In this document: positions 10,432 to 22,600 of the stretch, one piece after another
How positions within the stretch are numbered: the stretch's first letter is position 1
Layout of the letters: every line of letters starts with the position of its first letter
Assembly: GCA_023079485.1 (NCBI GenBank)
Contig: CM041115.1
Coordinates: 46,652,156-46,716,155 of the forward strand
DNA from: Archilochus colubris
Lineage: Eukaryota > Chordata > Aves > Apodiformes > Trochilidae
Reading direction: 5' to 3'
Length of the DNA stretch: 64,000 nt
The notes under the pieces: model-generated
The model's database searches: none
Told to the model about the DNA's origin: nothing
Seen by the model: the letters and a program-made list of their open reading frames with translations, nothing else
Program-made: the position numbers and the translations under genes

Positions 10432-13400
10432 CCCAACTTTCAGTTGCCATTTTGTTGCCTTTACACTACACTTACCCCTTTGAGTAGCTTTGGTTGGAGA
10501 AAAAGGGCATGCAGAACCTGATCTAGGTTCCCTTGAGATCAACAAGAACTATTCCACTAATATCAGTGACCTTTAAATAAAACTCTTGGCATCCATCCAC
10601 TAATTTTATCTGGGCATGCAATTTAAGTAATTCAGCAAAATAACTCCACGCCTCTACAAAGCTGAATAAGCTCCTCTCTCCCCCAAAACAAACCCAGAAA
10701 AGTAAACCTGTTTCAGAGGACAGCATTTCCTCTTCATCCAATTGAAAACATATACTAAACTCAACCTAAATATTTACTGTGGCCCTTAGTAGCTGACTTC
10801 TAGATTTAGACAACTTCCTGATAGTGTCCTCTTCCTCAGCTTTGTGATCCCAAAACCAAAGATCATTCTTCTTTCTTTCTTCTCTAATTCATCTCTATGC
10901 TCTAGTTAAGAACTTCTTTAGAAGAAACCACTTTTACTGAAAATATCTGTGCAGCACTACAAAACATTTGAAAGCAAATACATTCAAACTTAAGCAGGTT
11001 TTTCAATTATGTATGTTAGCAGAAAGTAAGGGGGGGGGAGCGGAAAGTATGTAAAAATGGAAAATAATGCATAGTTTTCCATTATCCCCATTTGTATCTA
11101 AACTCTCTCTTCTTGACACAAGCACTGGATGGTCAGAGTCCTAATTTAGTTCAGATCAAGCTGAAAAAGTAATAAAATCCACAAGTACTACCATTCACCA
11201 AGGCATTTAATCTTGTCTGGTTCATTTAGGATTCTTAATTATTGCTTGAAAAAGATTTCCAGCATTTTGTTTACTAGCAGATGTTCGGTCTTGAGAATTC
11301 TTACACTCATTTCTTTAAGGCCCTTACTCAAGGTTTAAGTTCAGGAAGAGCTGAATTCATCTTATGAGCTCAGAAGTCTTTAAAACCTGTGCAAACCAGT
11401 CAAAGAAAATTATCTGAAATTCTTCCTGGAAAGTGTAAGGGCCAACAAACTGCACCTGACAACTCAAAGTTAATTAGTACTAGAGAAGGAATTGGTTTAG
11501 ATGACAAACACAGGGGAATTATAAGCCCAAGTAAATCATAGAATGGTTTGGGTTGGAAAGGACCTTTAAAGGTCATATATATATTTATACATATGTATGT
11601 TAATGTACCTACCTATATAAACACATTTTGTGTGCATATATATTTCTACATCTATACTGGTAGAAAAATAAAAAGTTATTGCTAAGTACCAAACAATAAA
11701 GATGAGGTATGCTCCTACTGCAAAACTTAAACTTCATGCTTTACTTGCTTGCTTTTCTAAGGTAAAAAAGGACCATGACTGACTAGCAAGCTACTTACAT
11801 ATTAAAGGTTCTGCATGGAAGACAAAAACTAGCAGTTGAGATGTAATAAAAAAGACTCTTGTGAAATATAAACTTAAGAATTTACCCACTCAACTAACCA
11901 TTAGAATACTTAGTCCTGTGACTCAAGCAGCTGACAGAAAATTTCAGAATTACTTTTTCTAATACCTCCCCAAACCACGTTACTATTCCTTCTCACAAAG
12001 TATTCTGCCTCATAAAATTACCTGACCTGCTATTTAGTCTCAGAATTAAAATAAATACATAAAAATAAATTTAAGTGCTTTGTTTATTCCCCCCTGAAAT
12101 CCTTTGTGCTGTCCTAAAGACATAGGAAGAAGTGGGAAGGACAACTAAAAGCCTCTGTGTCATCTGCATCTCAGAGGTTACATGAATTATATGCATAAAA
12201 TATTAACCATGGTGTCTGCTGAAGTTTTCTCTAGCAACTGATTTTTCCACACCAGAAAAATGAAAATTTTCATAGTGGAAAAAGAATTGGAGGATGAAGT
12301 CAGTTCTGCTGTTTAAAACTATTGATGGTGATGGCCTTGCACCAGCACTCTGAGGCTGCTGATGCTAGTACTATCTGTGCAATACAAAAGAATGCATAGT
12401 ATAAGAATATAAGCATTCATACTATTAATAATTTTTCTGCCATATCCTAAAGTGGTGCTTTTGAATTTCACATAGTAAGTGATTTATTTTACTCTTTTAA
12501 GCTCATAACATTTTAGGATATAAAACTGGTCTCAGTGAGGGACTGCAAAAAAATTAAGCAATATTTTTGGTTGCAAGGTACCACATGGGGGGAGGGAGGG
12601 GAAGGGAACTGAGCAAGGACAAAGAAAAAGCGTGTGGAGTCTCTCTCTTCTGGTTAATGGTTCATATCCAGTCCAGACCAACAGCCTGAAGCTGAGCCTG
12701 AAGCTCAGTACCATCCATGTTTTGTCTCCAGTGAACTGATGGAACTGGACTCACAGTGATGACTTTTCCAAGCTATAAAGAGTCAGTTCCCATGACTGCC
12801 TGTGCTGCTTTTCCTCAGCTTGTCTTCTGTCACAGCATGGTCAGCACACTTGAAGTCAATACAAATATTCCATCTGCTTCTGGGGTCACAGAACTAATTC
12901 CTGAAGATGATTCCTGAATGGTTTTTTCTGGTTGATCAAATATTTGGTGTAACTTCTTCTGGAGTTGGAAACTGGAACTCAGGCAACTCAAAAGAAAGAT
13001 GTGAAAGATCTTAAATATAAGTAATAATATAAAAATGTGGTAAAATACAACAGATTTTCCTTGGGGCTTTCCCTTTTTGTACTAATTCATTCAAAGGAAG
13101 CTTATTTTAATCTTCTAAAGAGCTATCAGATGAAGTAGGGGGAAAATACATCACAGAAACAGTAGCTAATGGTCTTTCAGAGCAACCAAACAAGAATATA
13201 AAAGAATTAAAGTAGAGCTGCTGTGGCTAGGAGAAGCCTCCAGACACTGACAGGTTTTGAACACTTCAATTGGAACTTCATTGGCCTCTGCTTAAGGTCA
13301 CCACCTCTGATCATCACTTATCACAGGAGAGGGGATTCAAAAGGTGTCCCAGCCCAGGAGAAGCCACCACACTGCTACATTTGCATCTTTATGATATTTG

Positions 13401-14240
13401 GCCTTCTGCTCTTAAGGTTCCTTTGATCCTTAAGGATCAGGTAGGTTTCAGCCCAGGGTTTTCCCTTGATCTCCTGGGAACACTTTCTAGACACTGATTT
13501 TCTACTTTCTTCCCAGAAGTTCTCTTGATGTAGACCAGAACCTTTGGGATTTCGTTATGGTCATTCCATAAATTAGCAATACATTACATTTTTAATACCT
13601 CAGCCTCCCAAATCAGTAGACTGTGTCATTCAACAAGATTTCTTCTGCATGGCAACCTAAAAATATTTTGACTCAAGGTCAGGCTTCCCACAGCAGCAGG
13701 CTGCCTTTCAGGAGTAGTTTTGCAGACTGCATGTTCATTTCCAAATCAGTGGGGAGGACTGTCACAGAAAATCAGAAGGGCCAAGTGGTCATCTGTCCTG
13801 TTGGCAACACCTTTGTTCCACAGGAGGCATCTGTCTCCAGCTCTCCTTGGATTCAAAACTCACCAGAAATCACTGTCTCCCCGACTGACACTTTTCTCAA
13901 ATGTTTGTAACTCCAGCTCAGCATTCAGAAGTAGACTTGCTTGATGGCACCTGTGAATTTCTTCCCACTCCTCATCCATTTATAAATACTCTTGTCTTCT
14001 CCAGTCTCACAGCTGAACTATATCCATTCTCTGATAAAGCATAATCTTCCACTCCTCCTTATTTTAACATCCTGCATTTACTTGTCAGTTTCTGCTTCTC
14101 TCAGATCATCAGTTTTTCTACTTACAGAGAAATTCTACTCCTTCAGGTTCCTTTCTAGGGAACGGAGCGGTTGTACTGATCTCCTGGCCTTAGACATTGT
14201 ATTGTCCCAGAGTGCACCCACATGAAAGGGAAATGTTAAG
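10432..14240. other. Intergenic region without a recognised gene
   Basis: 3.8 kb between the CR1 tail and the second CpG island. Apart from the CR1 scrap at 11536 and TA-rich sequence after it, I recognise nothing. The stretch 13230-13940 is less AT-rich than its surroundings and is open for 60-95 codons in several frames, but no family resemblance was found; it could be an unrecognised old repeat or a non-coding exon. Confidence 0.5.
11536..11574 (-). mobile_element. CR1 3' terminal scrap, minus-sense
   Basis: About 40 bp reading 'atcatagaatggtttggg' and 'ttggaaaggacctttaaagg', the reverse complement of the CR1 3' end. It is followed by a TA-rich tract (11575-11660) that may have grown at its edge. 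Confidence 0.85.
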
Positions 14241-14244
14241 GCTT

Positions 14245-14960
14245 GAACCGGTGCAGTTCTTTCTGACACTGCCAGTACGGAACAGCCCAGCAGCGGCGCC
14301 AAGGAGCTCGGTGCTTAACCCTCCGTCACTGTCACCTCCGCCTTCTCCACCGCCGGCTGGCTGCGGGGCTTTCGGGCTTTCTGGCAGCTCCTCCACGACG
14401 AGGATCAGCTGCACCGCAGCAGCTGCCGGGCGTGCCGAGACGGAGCGGCCGTGCTCCCGCTCCTATGCGGGACCGGCCGGGCTCCCACAGCCGCGCTGCC
14501 GCCTTCCCCGCCTCCTCCTGCCCAGCCGGGGAGGAAGGCGGCTGCGGAGCAGGAAGCGCACACTGCGGAGTCTTCGCGGACAGAGCACTCCCAGGGCTCA
14601 GACGCCTCCTGGGACACCTCCACCGCCGCCTCCCCTCGCCTCTGGAGAGCTCCTAAGCCACCACCGAGCCCCTTCAGCGGAGCGGGCGGCGGCGTTCGGA
14701 GGCTGCGGAGCGGCCCCGCGCTGCTGCCGGGCGGGCACAGATCGAGTCCTGGGAGGCAGCCACGACGGGCAGGGGCAGCAAGGCGGTGGAACCGAACCCC
14801 GACACCGGCACGTCCCGTCATGGGCACCCCGTGACACCGCCGGGACGTGGCAGCGCCGGAGCCCAGCTCTCACCGGCAGCTCAGGCTGGCAGCGGACCTC
14901 GCACATCGGCCGCGGCAGCTGGCGGAGGGATGATGCTGGTGGGAACGGACCGTGCAACAT
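14245..14960. promoter_or_regulatory. Second, unassigned CpG island
   Basis: About 0.7 kb of very GC- and CpG-rich sequence, comparable to the PUM3 promoter island but about 5 kb upstream of it and about 5 kb beyond the proposed end of RFX3. It has the composition of a vertebrate promoter. No coding exon of a known gene adjoins it. Overlapping open frames of up to 267 codons on the plus strand and 140 on the minus strand are rich in P, R, A and G and out of frame with each other, as expected from GC bias. Most likely it is the promoter of a non-coding RNA, an alternative distal PUM3 promoter or an enhancer; direction unknown. Confidence 0.7.
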
Positions 14961-17924
14961 CTCGCGTGTTGGCATTGGGACTGGAAGCTTGTTACAGTGA
15001 TATAATGTCCCCTAAATCCCAGATAATTCGCTATTCCATCTCTTTTCTCATCTTTTTCTCATTTTCCCTTTTGCTTTATTTTCTAACAGGTGTGTCTTCA
15101 GGGTGTAAGTCCAATGTTAAGCAGTGGGTGACACAATTTCACTAAGTTTTCCCTGGTGGCTTGTTTGGGTTTTGTTGCTGTTGGTGGGTTGGTTTGGGTT
15201 CCACCACTGGGCCTGATAAAAGGAAAAAAAAACCCAAATTCACAGGTCATTTTTGTTTGTTAATCTGAGAAGTGTTCCAAGTTTAAAAGGTCTGTAAAAA
15301 TCTTTAACAGGCCTCAGCTCAATTGATTTTCCAGATGTTATTGTAATATGCAAGTCAGTATTGATCCCTGGACCCAGAAGGTGACGTGGGACATTCTGTT
15401 TAGCTGGCTGGAAAGGAAGCAAATGTAGCCACCCTGACTGTGTCAGAAGTCCAGTGTTGTACAAAGAGATCTCCCACATACTTGTTCCCCTTCTTCCTCT
15501 GAGCCTCTGAAGTCACAAAATGTGCTGCAGTGACATGCATGTTGCTGAAGCTGTGCTTGCACTGAGGATAGCATAGTTTGTCTATAAAGACAACACAATC
15601 CCATCACTGCAACTGCAGAGTTCTCTGCCTAGACTTATTTACCACTTCTGAGAATGAAAATGAGGTATCACTTCTTGATTCTTCTGTGAAGGAATTTGGT
15701 GTTATTTATCCTTGTCTAAAGGAGGAATAAGGCAGTCTGCATGTACCATCAGGTGTTAAAGAGTAATTACAGTTAAGATCCTACTTAGTGGGTTTAAAGG
15801 TACAGATTCTGGAGATGCTAAATGAGAGAAGTTCTTTCTCTTCCAAACACTGCAATGAGCTTTGTCTATCATGAATTAGCTACTTGGCCTCTTCTTTATT
15901 TTTAAAAAAGCATAATCCAAAGAAACTTTCCAAAATTTTAAATCTGATTCACTTTTAAAGAAAAAGGATAAAAAAAGAAAAAAGACTTAACTATGGTACA
16001 TTATTCAGCACAGATATTGTTAGAAATGTTGTCAGCAGAAACAGCCTAAACCAAAACATTTTCTTAACTACCTATAACGCAGTTGGTGTAGTAGAAGCAC
16101 GGGTTTGTTTTGCATTTGACAGAATAAGTGGATGGAGGTTAAACATAGATAGAAGGATGATGCTTTCCAAAGACACACAAAATGGACCCTCTACCAAAAG
16201 GTTACACAAAGATAATGATATGTTTTATGTGGCGGTGATCACCTATACTGATGGAGTAAGTTTTTCTGTGTTTCACACTTATACAGACAAAGTAATGTCA
16301 GTATTTTCCTCTTGTGGAAAACATGAACCTTTGAAAGCCTTGAGGATAAGTATGGCTGCAAAAACTGTAGTGTATTACATGGGACTGTAATACTTACCTG
16401 CTCCCAAAGTCCTTTCAAAGAAGTCTGCCCTGCCCCATAGCAAGCAGGCAGCTGTGCCTAACAAATCTGGGAGAGAGAAAGCATTGGGCAGCTCTGTCTG
16501 ACCTCTGGCAGCATTTGTAGATGTTTATTTCTTGTAGGGTAAAAATCCACAAGATTGCATAGTCAGGGAGAAGCATTACTCCAACAGATGAGCAACATCA
16601 AAGCGACAGCTTTCCTACTTGATATGTCATACCACCAACCTGAAATTACTTTGATGTCAAGCTGGTCACTGGTGGATCCCAGGCAGAAGTCTTCCTTCTG
16701 TGACCCTGAAGCTGGTGAAAAGATCAATCAGGGGAGCACGCCAGGCTACTTCAGCTCCAAGTCTCCCTCTGATGGTGAATATGGGCTTTCCAGGCCAGGA
16801 TTATCCCGTTTCCTTGCTATGTTGCTGAAACTTTGGATTTTAGTCTGTTTTTCTTTTTTTTGGGTGAAAATGGAAGAAGAAGGGGAGTTTAAAGTTCTTT
16901 TTAGCAAAAAGCAACTGTTGAAACTCGGGGAAATAAAAAGCTAAACTAATTGCTCCTATTCTGAGCAGAAGTAACCTTATCACTCACACAGGCCAGTGCC
17001 TGTGGTGCAACTGCTAACAAAAGCTGCTTTACACACAATTCTTTGTGTCCCTAGTGCAAATCAGTTGTGTTACAGTAGCTTCTTCAGTTGTTCCTGCATT
17101 GTTTCAGTACTGATATAAGACAATACAGCCTCAGATTACAGCTTCTGCAAAGGAGCAGTTCACAAACCCTTCTTCTGAAGTGCATACTGATGGTTTTCGG
17201 GTATTACTGCTTACAGTAATGCTACTGGCAGCTCTCTTTAGCTGTACTTCAACAACACAAGTGTTGTAAATATGTTTCTATCAGTAATACTTAATGAAAG
17301 AAGATAAAGAATATGAGCAATCCTGGGTTTTCAGCAAGCTGTCAGAGCTTTCTAACCAAAAAATTTCTCCAGCAGCAGAGACATTAATACAGACCACTTT
17401 TAGCAGCAGTCTGAGCAAACGTGGCTAAAGCAGAACAGTGCCAGGACACCATCTGTTAGTCTGTCTCCATTGCAGGGAAAGGTAATACCCAGCTCCAAAG
17501 AGAAAACAGCTTGAGGGCAGCAATTTTTCTATACCACTTCCAGCCAGATCTCCAGAAGTATGGCAGATTTATTAACTGCTAGGCACTAAATAAGTACTGA
17601 AATATTATGTCTGACCCTAACTTTGATAATAAAAACAAGAGCAGATTTTGTGTGCGCTGTAGCAGTAGAAAATGCCTATATGCAGAGTGATTCTTACTAG
17701 AGTAATTCTGCTGATAAAATTGCTTTGAATAAACTGACATCAGCTGCACATTGTGTTTCAAATATAACAGTCTTACTGCGTAGGTTAATTCAGGTATCAA
17801 GGAAGATCATGAGCAACAGAATTTAGCAAAATTTGGAATGAGGTCAAGTCAGAATTAAAACTCACCCTGGCATACCATTAACGGTGCAAAAATTAACAAT
17901 CAAGGTAAGGTTCCAACCTTGGGG
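14961..17924. other. Region downstream of the orphan CpG island (plus direction)
   Basis: No known gene. A textbook-looking plus-strand acceptor (long pyrimidine tract ending TTTTCTAACAG) lies at 15081-15089, and GGGT|GTAAGT, donor-like, at 15105. A 118-codon frame from the ATG at 16588 ends at 16944, overlapping an AATAAA at 16932-16937. These could mark a plus-strand transcript from the island, but each could also be chance. No family resemblance is visible in the peptide. Confidence 0.35.
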
Positions 17925-18034
17925 CTTCATGTGATCTGATCTAGTTCAAGATGTCCCTCCTCACTGCAGAGGGGCTAAACTAGATTAACTTTAAAGGTCT
18001 CTTCCAAACTATTCTATGATTCTATGATTCTCTG
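17925..18034 (+). mobile_element. CR1 3' end, plus-sense
   Basis: About 110 bp of old CR1 tail: 'tttaaaggtctcttccaaac' followed by 'attctatgattctatgattc'. The part before 17960 is too diverged to set a firm start. Confidence 0.85.
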
Positions 18035-18516
18035 AAAAATGGATCAAGATTTCTTCCCTGCCTTGGTCAGATGACTTAGTTGAAAAATAACTGGCTTATA
18101 TGCCAGGTGGCTTTTGGCATAGATCTTGATATGGACCTAAGCAAATGCTGCACACTGGAGTACTGGAGGCTGTAAATCATTTTATGTAATAGAATTGAAC
18201 ACTTCAGATAAGCGAAATTAAATACACTTAAAGTAACTGAATATAGAATGTGTCTTGCTTATTTCTTATTATCAACATTGTGCAGAAATGACCTCAAGGA
18301 AGTATTAAAAATAAGCTTCATTGTAACCCTTCTTACATTCATGTTTTCTTATATTTCTTTACATTCCTTACATCTGAATTTCTCCTAAATTTCAGCTGTG
18401 CTTCATGCTTTGAGGTCTGGACCATAGCTCTTTGGGATGCTGGGCTACATTTCCATCAGTTAACTAGTGAAATCACTTTAATTAATATTAACAGCATTAA
18501 CAGAGATTGAATTCAG

Positions 18517-18790
18517 AGAATCACAGAATGCTTTGGGTTGGAAGGGACCTCGAAGATTCCTTGGTTCCAATGACCCTGCCATGGGCAGGGACACCTTCCA
18601 GTAGACCAGTTTGCATAAGGCCCCATCCAATCCAGCCTTGAACACTTCCAAGGATGAGGCAGCCACAACTTCTCTGGCCAAGGGTCTTTCTGGTGACACT
18701 GTCAGTGGAGAAGAACCAAGTAATCTCCTCTGTTGGCTCTACCAACTGCTCTTTGGTATGTGGTCACCGCAGAGGGCAGTGTTCCTCTAC
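18517..18790 (-). mobile_element. CR1 3' end, minus-sense
   Basis: Reverse-complement CR1 tail on the plus strand: 'agaatcacagaatgctttgg', 'gttggaagggacctcgaaga', 'agccttgaacacttccaagg', 'ggcagccacaacttctctgg'. Similarity fades at about 18790, where the element was truncated. Confidence 0.9.
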
Positions 18791-19694
18791 AGGCACCTCC
18801 TTGTGTGTGTGTGCAGGAGCAGGACCAATACATCAGTCTCAGCAAGGCACCAGGTAGGGAACTGAGCCTTGGTCTTGATTAGCAAACCAATTAGAAGCAT
18901 TCTGTAAACACAGGTGTGCTCACGGGCACAGGGAATTTCTAGTCTCGTTTGGTAGGATGCATTGCAAGAACCAGTATCTACTAAATTTTTGGTATTTATT
19001 TGAAACTAAATGATAGGCAATAAGTGGACCATAAATTTAAGCTGACTTTCCTAAGAAAAAAATAAGCTTTCGGACACAGCTTCATATCTTTACCACAGTT
19101 TTGTGTGAAATACCTGTTTTAATCTTGGTATTTAATGATGATTCTGATATTCTCACATCTATTGCTCAGTGGGTCCTGGAGTTAAAATAATATTCTGCAT
19201 CTATTCACATGAAATAAAGCCTGCAATATGTACTAGAAACTCAGAAGATACGTGACCCAAGAAGATTAGGCCCTTGTCTTCTTGTGGAAATGCCTAAACA
19301 TCCAATGCACTACCATATCACAGAATATTTAGAGTGAAACTTGCACAAGTAGGTTCTGCTGGCAATGAACAAATATCACTAGTTCCTGGAGGCAAAAGTC
19401 TGCATGCCCCCTCACTGACAGCTGTTAACTACTTAAAGCTGTAATGGGTAATTATTGTCAATGTACTGAAATTAAAAACTCTATTCCTGTCTGTATTGAT
19501 AGCTACTTAGCTGAACTGACACTTCAAAATATAAGTTTCTTTTGCAGTCTGAGATCCACTCAATAGTTAGTTCTGTTGCTAAATAAAAAATTTGAGGTTT
19601 TATTTAAAAAGTACCAAGTTGAAATAACTCTTCTCTTGAAGTCAATCGTACCACAAGCCAAAATATCTGCCTATATAAAAACTGAAGCAATTCA
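18791..19694. other. Intergenic sequence before the RFX3 3' end
   Basis: AT-rich, no recognised repeat or gene. It is taken as the spacer downstream of RFX3 transcription. Confidence 0.5.
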
Positions 19695-22600
19695 GGTAGG
19701 TTTGTAACAAGAAAACAAATTTATTGATTTTAAAAGACAAGACACAATTTTGTTTTGAAAAACACAAGAAAGCTAGCCTGAGTTCAAGTCTGAAATATTC
19801 AGAAAAATCCTACTGTCTTTAGTATGTTCCAGTCATTTTTTTAAACAACACACTAAAAGTTAATATATATTTTTATAATTATAAAAGTTCCCCAGTTATT
19901 GTACAGTACACGATACAAATTGCCCACAAACTATTATTTAGCTCCTGCCAGTTTTGAGAGGACATGATATACTAAAAGATTTAGCATTTCTCACAAAAAT
20001 CACATCAGGAAATACGTATTTACAAAATCAAATACATTATACAAAAAAACCATCACGTTATTCTGTAAAGATGTCTTCTTTAAATAATTAAAAAGTATAT
20101 TCAACTGTAGTCCAAAAACTGGAAAAGAACATTACATTATCTCACACATACAATCTACAAAAAGTTGCTTACCGCATTTACATAATATATTCAGTCAACT
20201 GGAAAATAAAAGTTTGAATGTGACCTAGTGTTATGGTGTTTCTGTGCTGTGGGACTGAATAATGTAATCTGCCACTTACTAAGTGAAATTTAAATGATGG
20301 CACTTAAAAAAACCCAACATTATAAAATAAATGCAACAAAGGAAGTTTCCTAGAAGGTAAGAAAGCCCTGAGTGATGATAGAATTACTGATTGGTAGCTC
20401 TAGAATTAACCTAATTAAAGTTTACCACCTCAGGCACAATTTTCCAAGTTTTTGAAAGGCACTCAAAGTTTCTTTAACAGCCTCATTGGTTATTATCTGT
20501 AAGTCCAAATTTTCAGTAAAGATGAGTGGAGATGGGCAACTTGCTTTGGTACAAAGTGGTATTTTTCTAGAATACTTTAAATTGATTAATTGTGTTACTT
20601 TAAGATGGATATTTAATGTTTAAATACAAGGCATTCAGTTTATTATTGTGTTGAAAGAGAGATTACTTGGGGAACTCTTTAAGTATTTTTTTGTGTAAAA
20701 ATATCTTGCTGGTATTAGTGGTTCAAAAAGAATTGAACTGAGTTCCTGGTAAACACCAATCCATGTGAGGTTGTTCCTCTGAAGTCTAAATTCCTCAGAC
20801 AAAGACCTTTACTATTTCTGAGTAAAGTTCATCCAGAACTACAAACTTCTGCAAGATGTCTGCACCATAATCAAGACAGTGCTTAAGAACATACAAAGAA
20901 CATTTTCCTGATTTAGATTTAAGTGAGGCTCATTTGATGCTTATAGGCTTGTTCTGGGCCTTCTTTTCTACAGTGAATTTCTGCCTTAATGAGCAATCTA
21001 AACAAACAATGCCTACCAAATACTTAACTACTCAGGGCTTCCAATCCCACAATGCTAATTTATTTTTTTCAACAGCAAAAGGGAAAAAATCAAAATAAAA
21101 CAGGAGTTAAAATAACCATTTTCAAACTAAGGCATATTTCCAAACAAACACTAGGCAGTCACTTCGTAAGTGGCTTTTACTGTTTCTTAGTTAAACTAGT
21201 AAATTAAACTCAGGTCTACTGGCACATAAAATCACTAGCAGCAATGATCAAGGCATGCAAACTCAGAAGCATTTACAGTAAATTATGAATTTAAAAAGTT
21301 GTTAAATTAAAACCCTTTGAGTATTGCATTTAAGTAATTAATTATGCATGAATTTGCGTTAACTGACTAAAAATGTTTACAACTTACTTGCACTATACTA
21401 CTGACGTAATCCCATTAAATAACTTAAAATAAGACCCCCTTTTTTTTTTGTCCTCAGCTAGACTTAAGTAAGTACAGCTGCACTTAGCATTTACTAACTG
21501 ACTGATAATGCAAGAAATGAGTAGAAAATGTACTATCACTTAGTAAGGTGGCATGTCGATTTGTAAGTTAAAAGAATCTCTACTTGCTACTATGCTTGTT
21601 CCCTTGTTCTGGTAAGCAGTATTTGTAGGAACAAAGGGCTTTCTAAAATGGCAAAAGGCTTGTGCAATTTCTAGGCTGCTTTTAAAATTTTGACATTCAG
21701 TGATGGCAATCTAAACTGTACCCCTGTAGATGAAGATGAATAAAATACCATAATTTTTTAGCTCGTCATTATTGCAGTGACTGAGCTTTAAAAATGAGTA
21801 TCAGTACAATCGTGCACTTTTTAATCTTCTTTGTCAAAATCACTGCCAAGCATTTTGATGCAAACATGCTAAATATTACGCAAAATTTATTTTTCTTCAC
21901 TAAGCCTTCTCTGAATCCTAAAGATTCTCTTTTCCAGTACCAGAATATTCCAATATTAACCGACTTCAGGAGATCTTCAAAACAGTCTGGATACATTTTC
22001 TAAACCTTTATCTTCTAAGGTTATCAAAAAGTAGTCAGCTGCGTATCTGTAGAAACGCATGCTTGTTTTTCTTTATATATTTATGCAATTATGAAAACAA
22101 GGGAGCTGAAGTACTGCTTTCTATTAGACAGCACAGATGGCAGTAAGTAGTTTGCCTACAGCTATTGAGCCTCCTATAACAAGTAATTCCTGTATAGTAT
22201 GCAAGTATTTAGTTTAGAAATAATAATAATAAAATAATCTGGAACACTATCAGCTATTCCAAAGTATATGCTCAATGGACTAATTAAATTATCTAAAAAG
22301 CTTAGTTCCCATCATGTTACTTACAATGCTCAAAGGGTTAATGCAAGGCATTCTATCAAATTAATTTTCTAGTACTAGAACTAAGCACTGTGTGTTTATG
22401 CTTGTATTCCAGTTTTTATTGTTTGTTTGTCTTAAATCACCAAACAAATTAGCAGAGATACTAGAATTCCATTTATTGATTCGCTTTAAACCACATACAG
22501 TGAGGGTGTCCTGTTAGAGAGACAAGGGCCCAATTTTCAGAAATTCATACTGCTCGCTCAAATGAATGCTCTTAACTCTGAAATTATTGTTGTTTCTAAG

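Noticed and set aside
14197..15000. 267-codon open frame on the plus strand
   Set aside because: It lies in a CpG island where stop codons are scarce; overlapping long frames occur on both strands, the peptide is P/R/A/G-rich, and the frame runs out into AT-rich DNA without domain resemblance.
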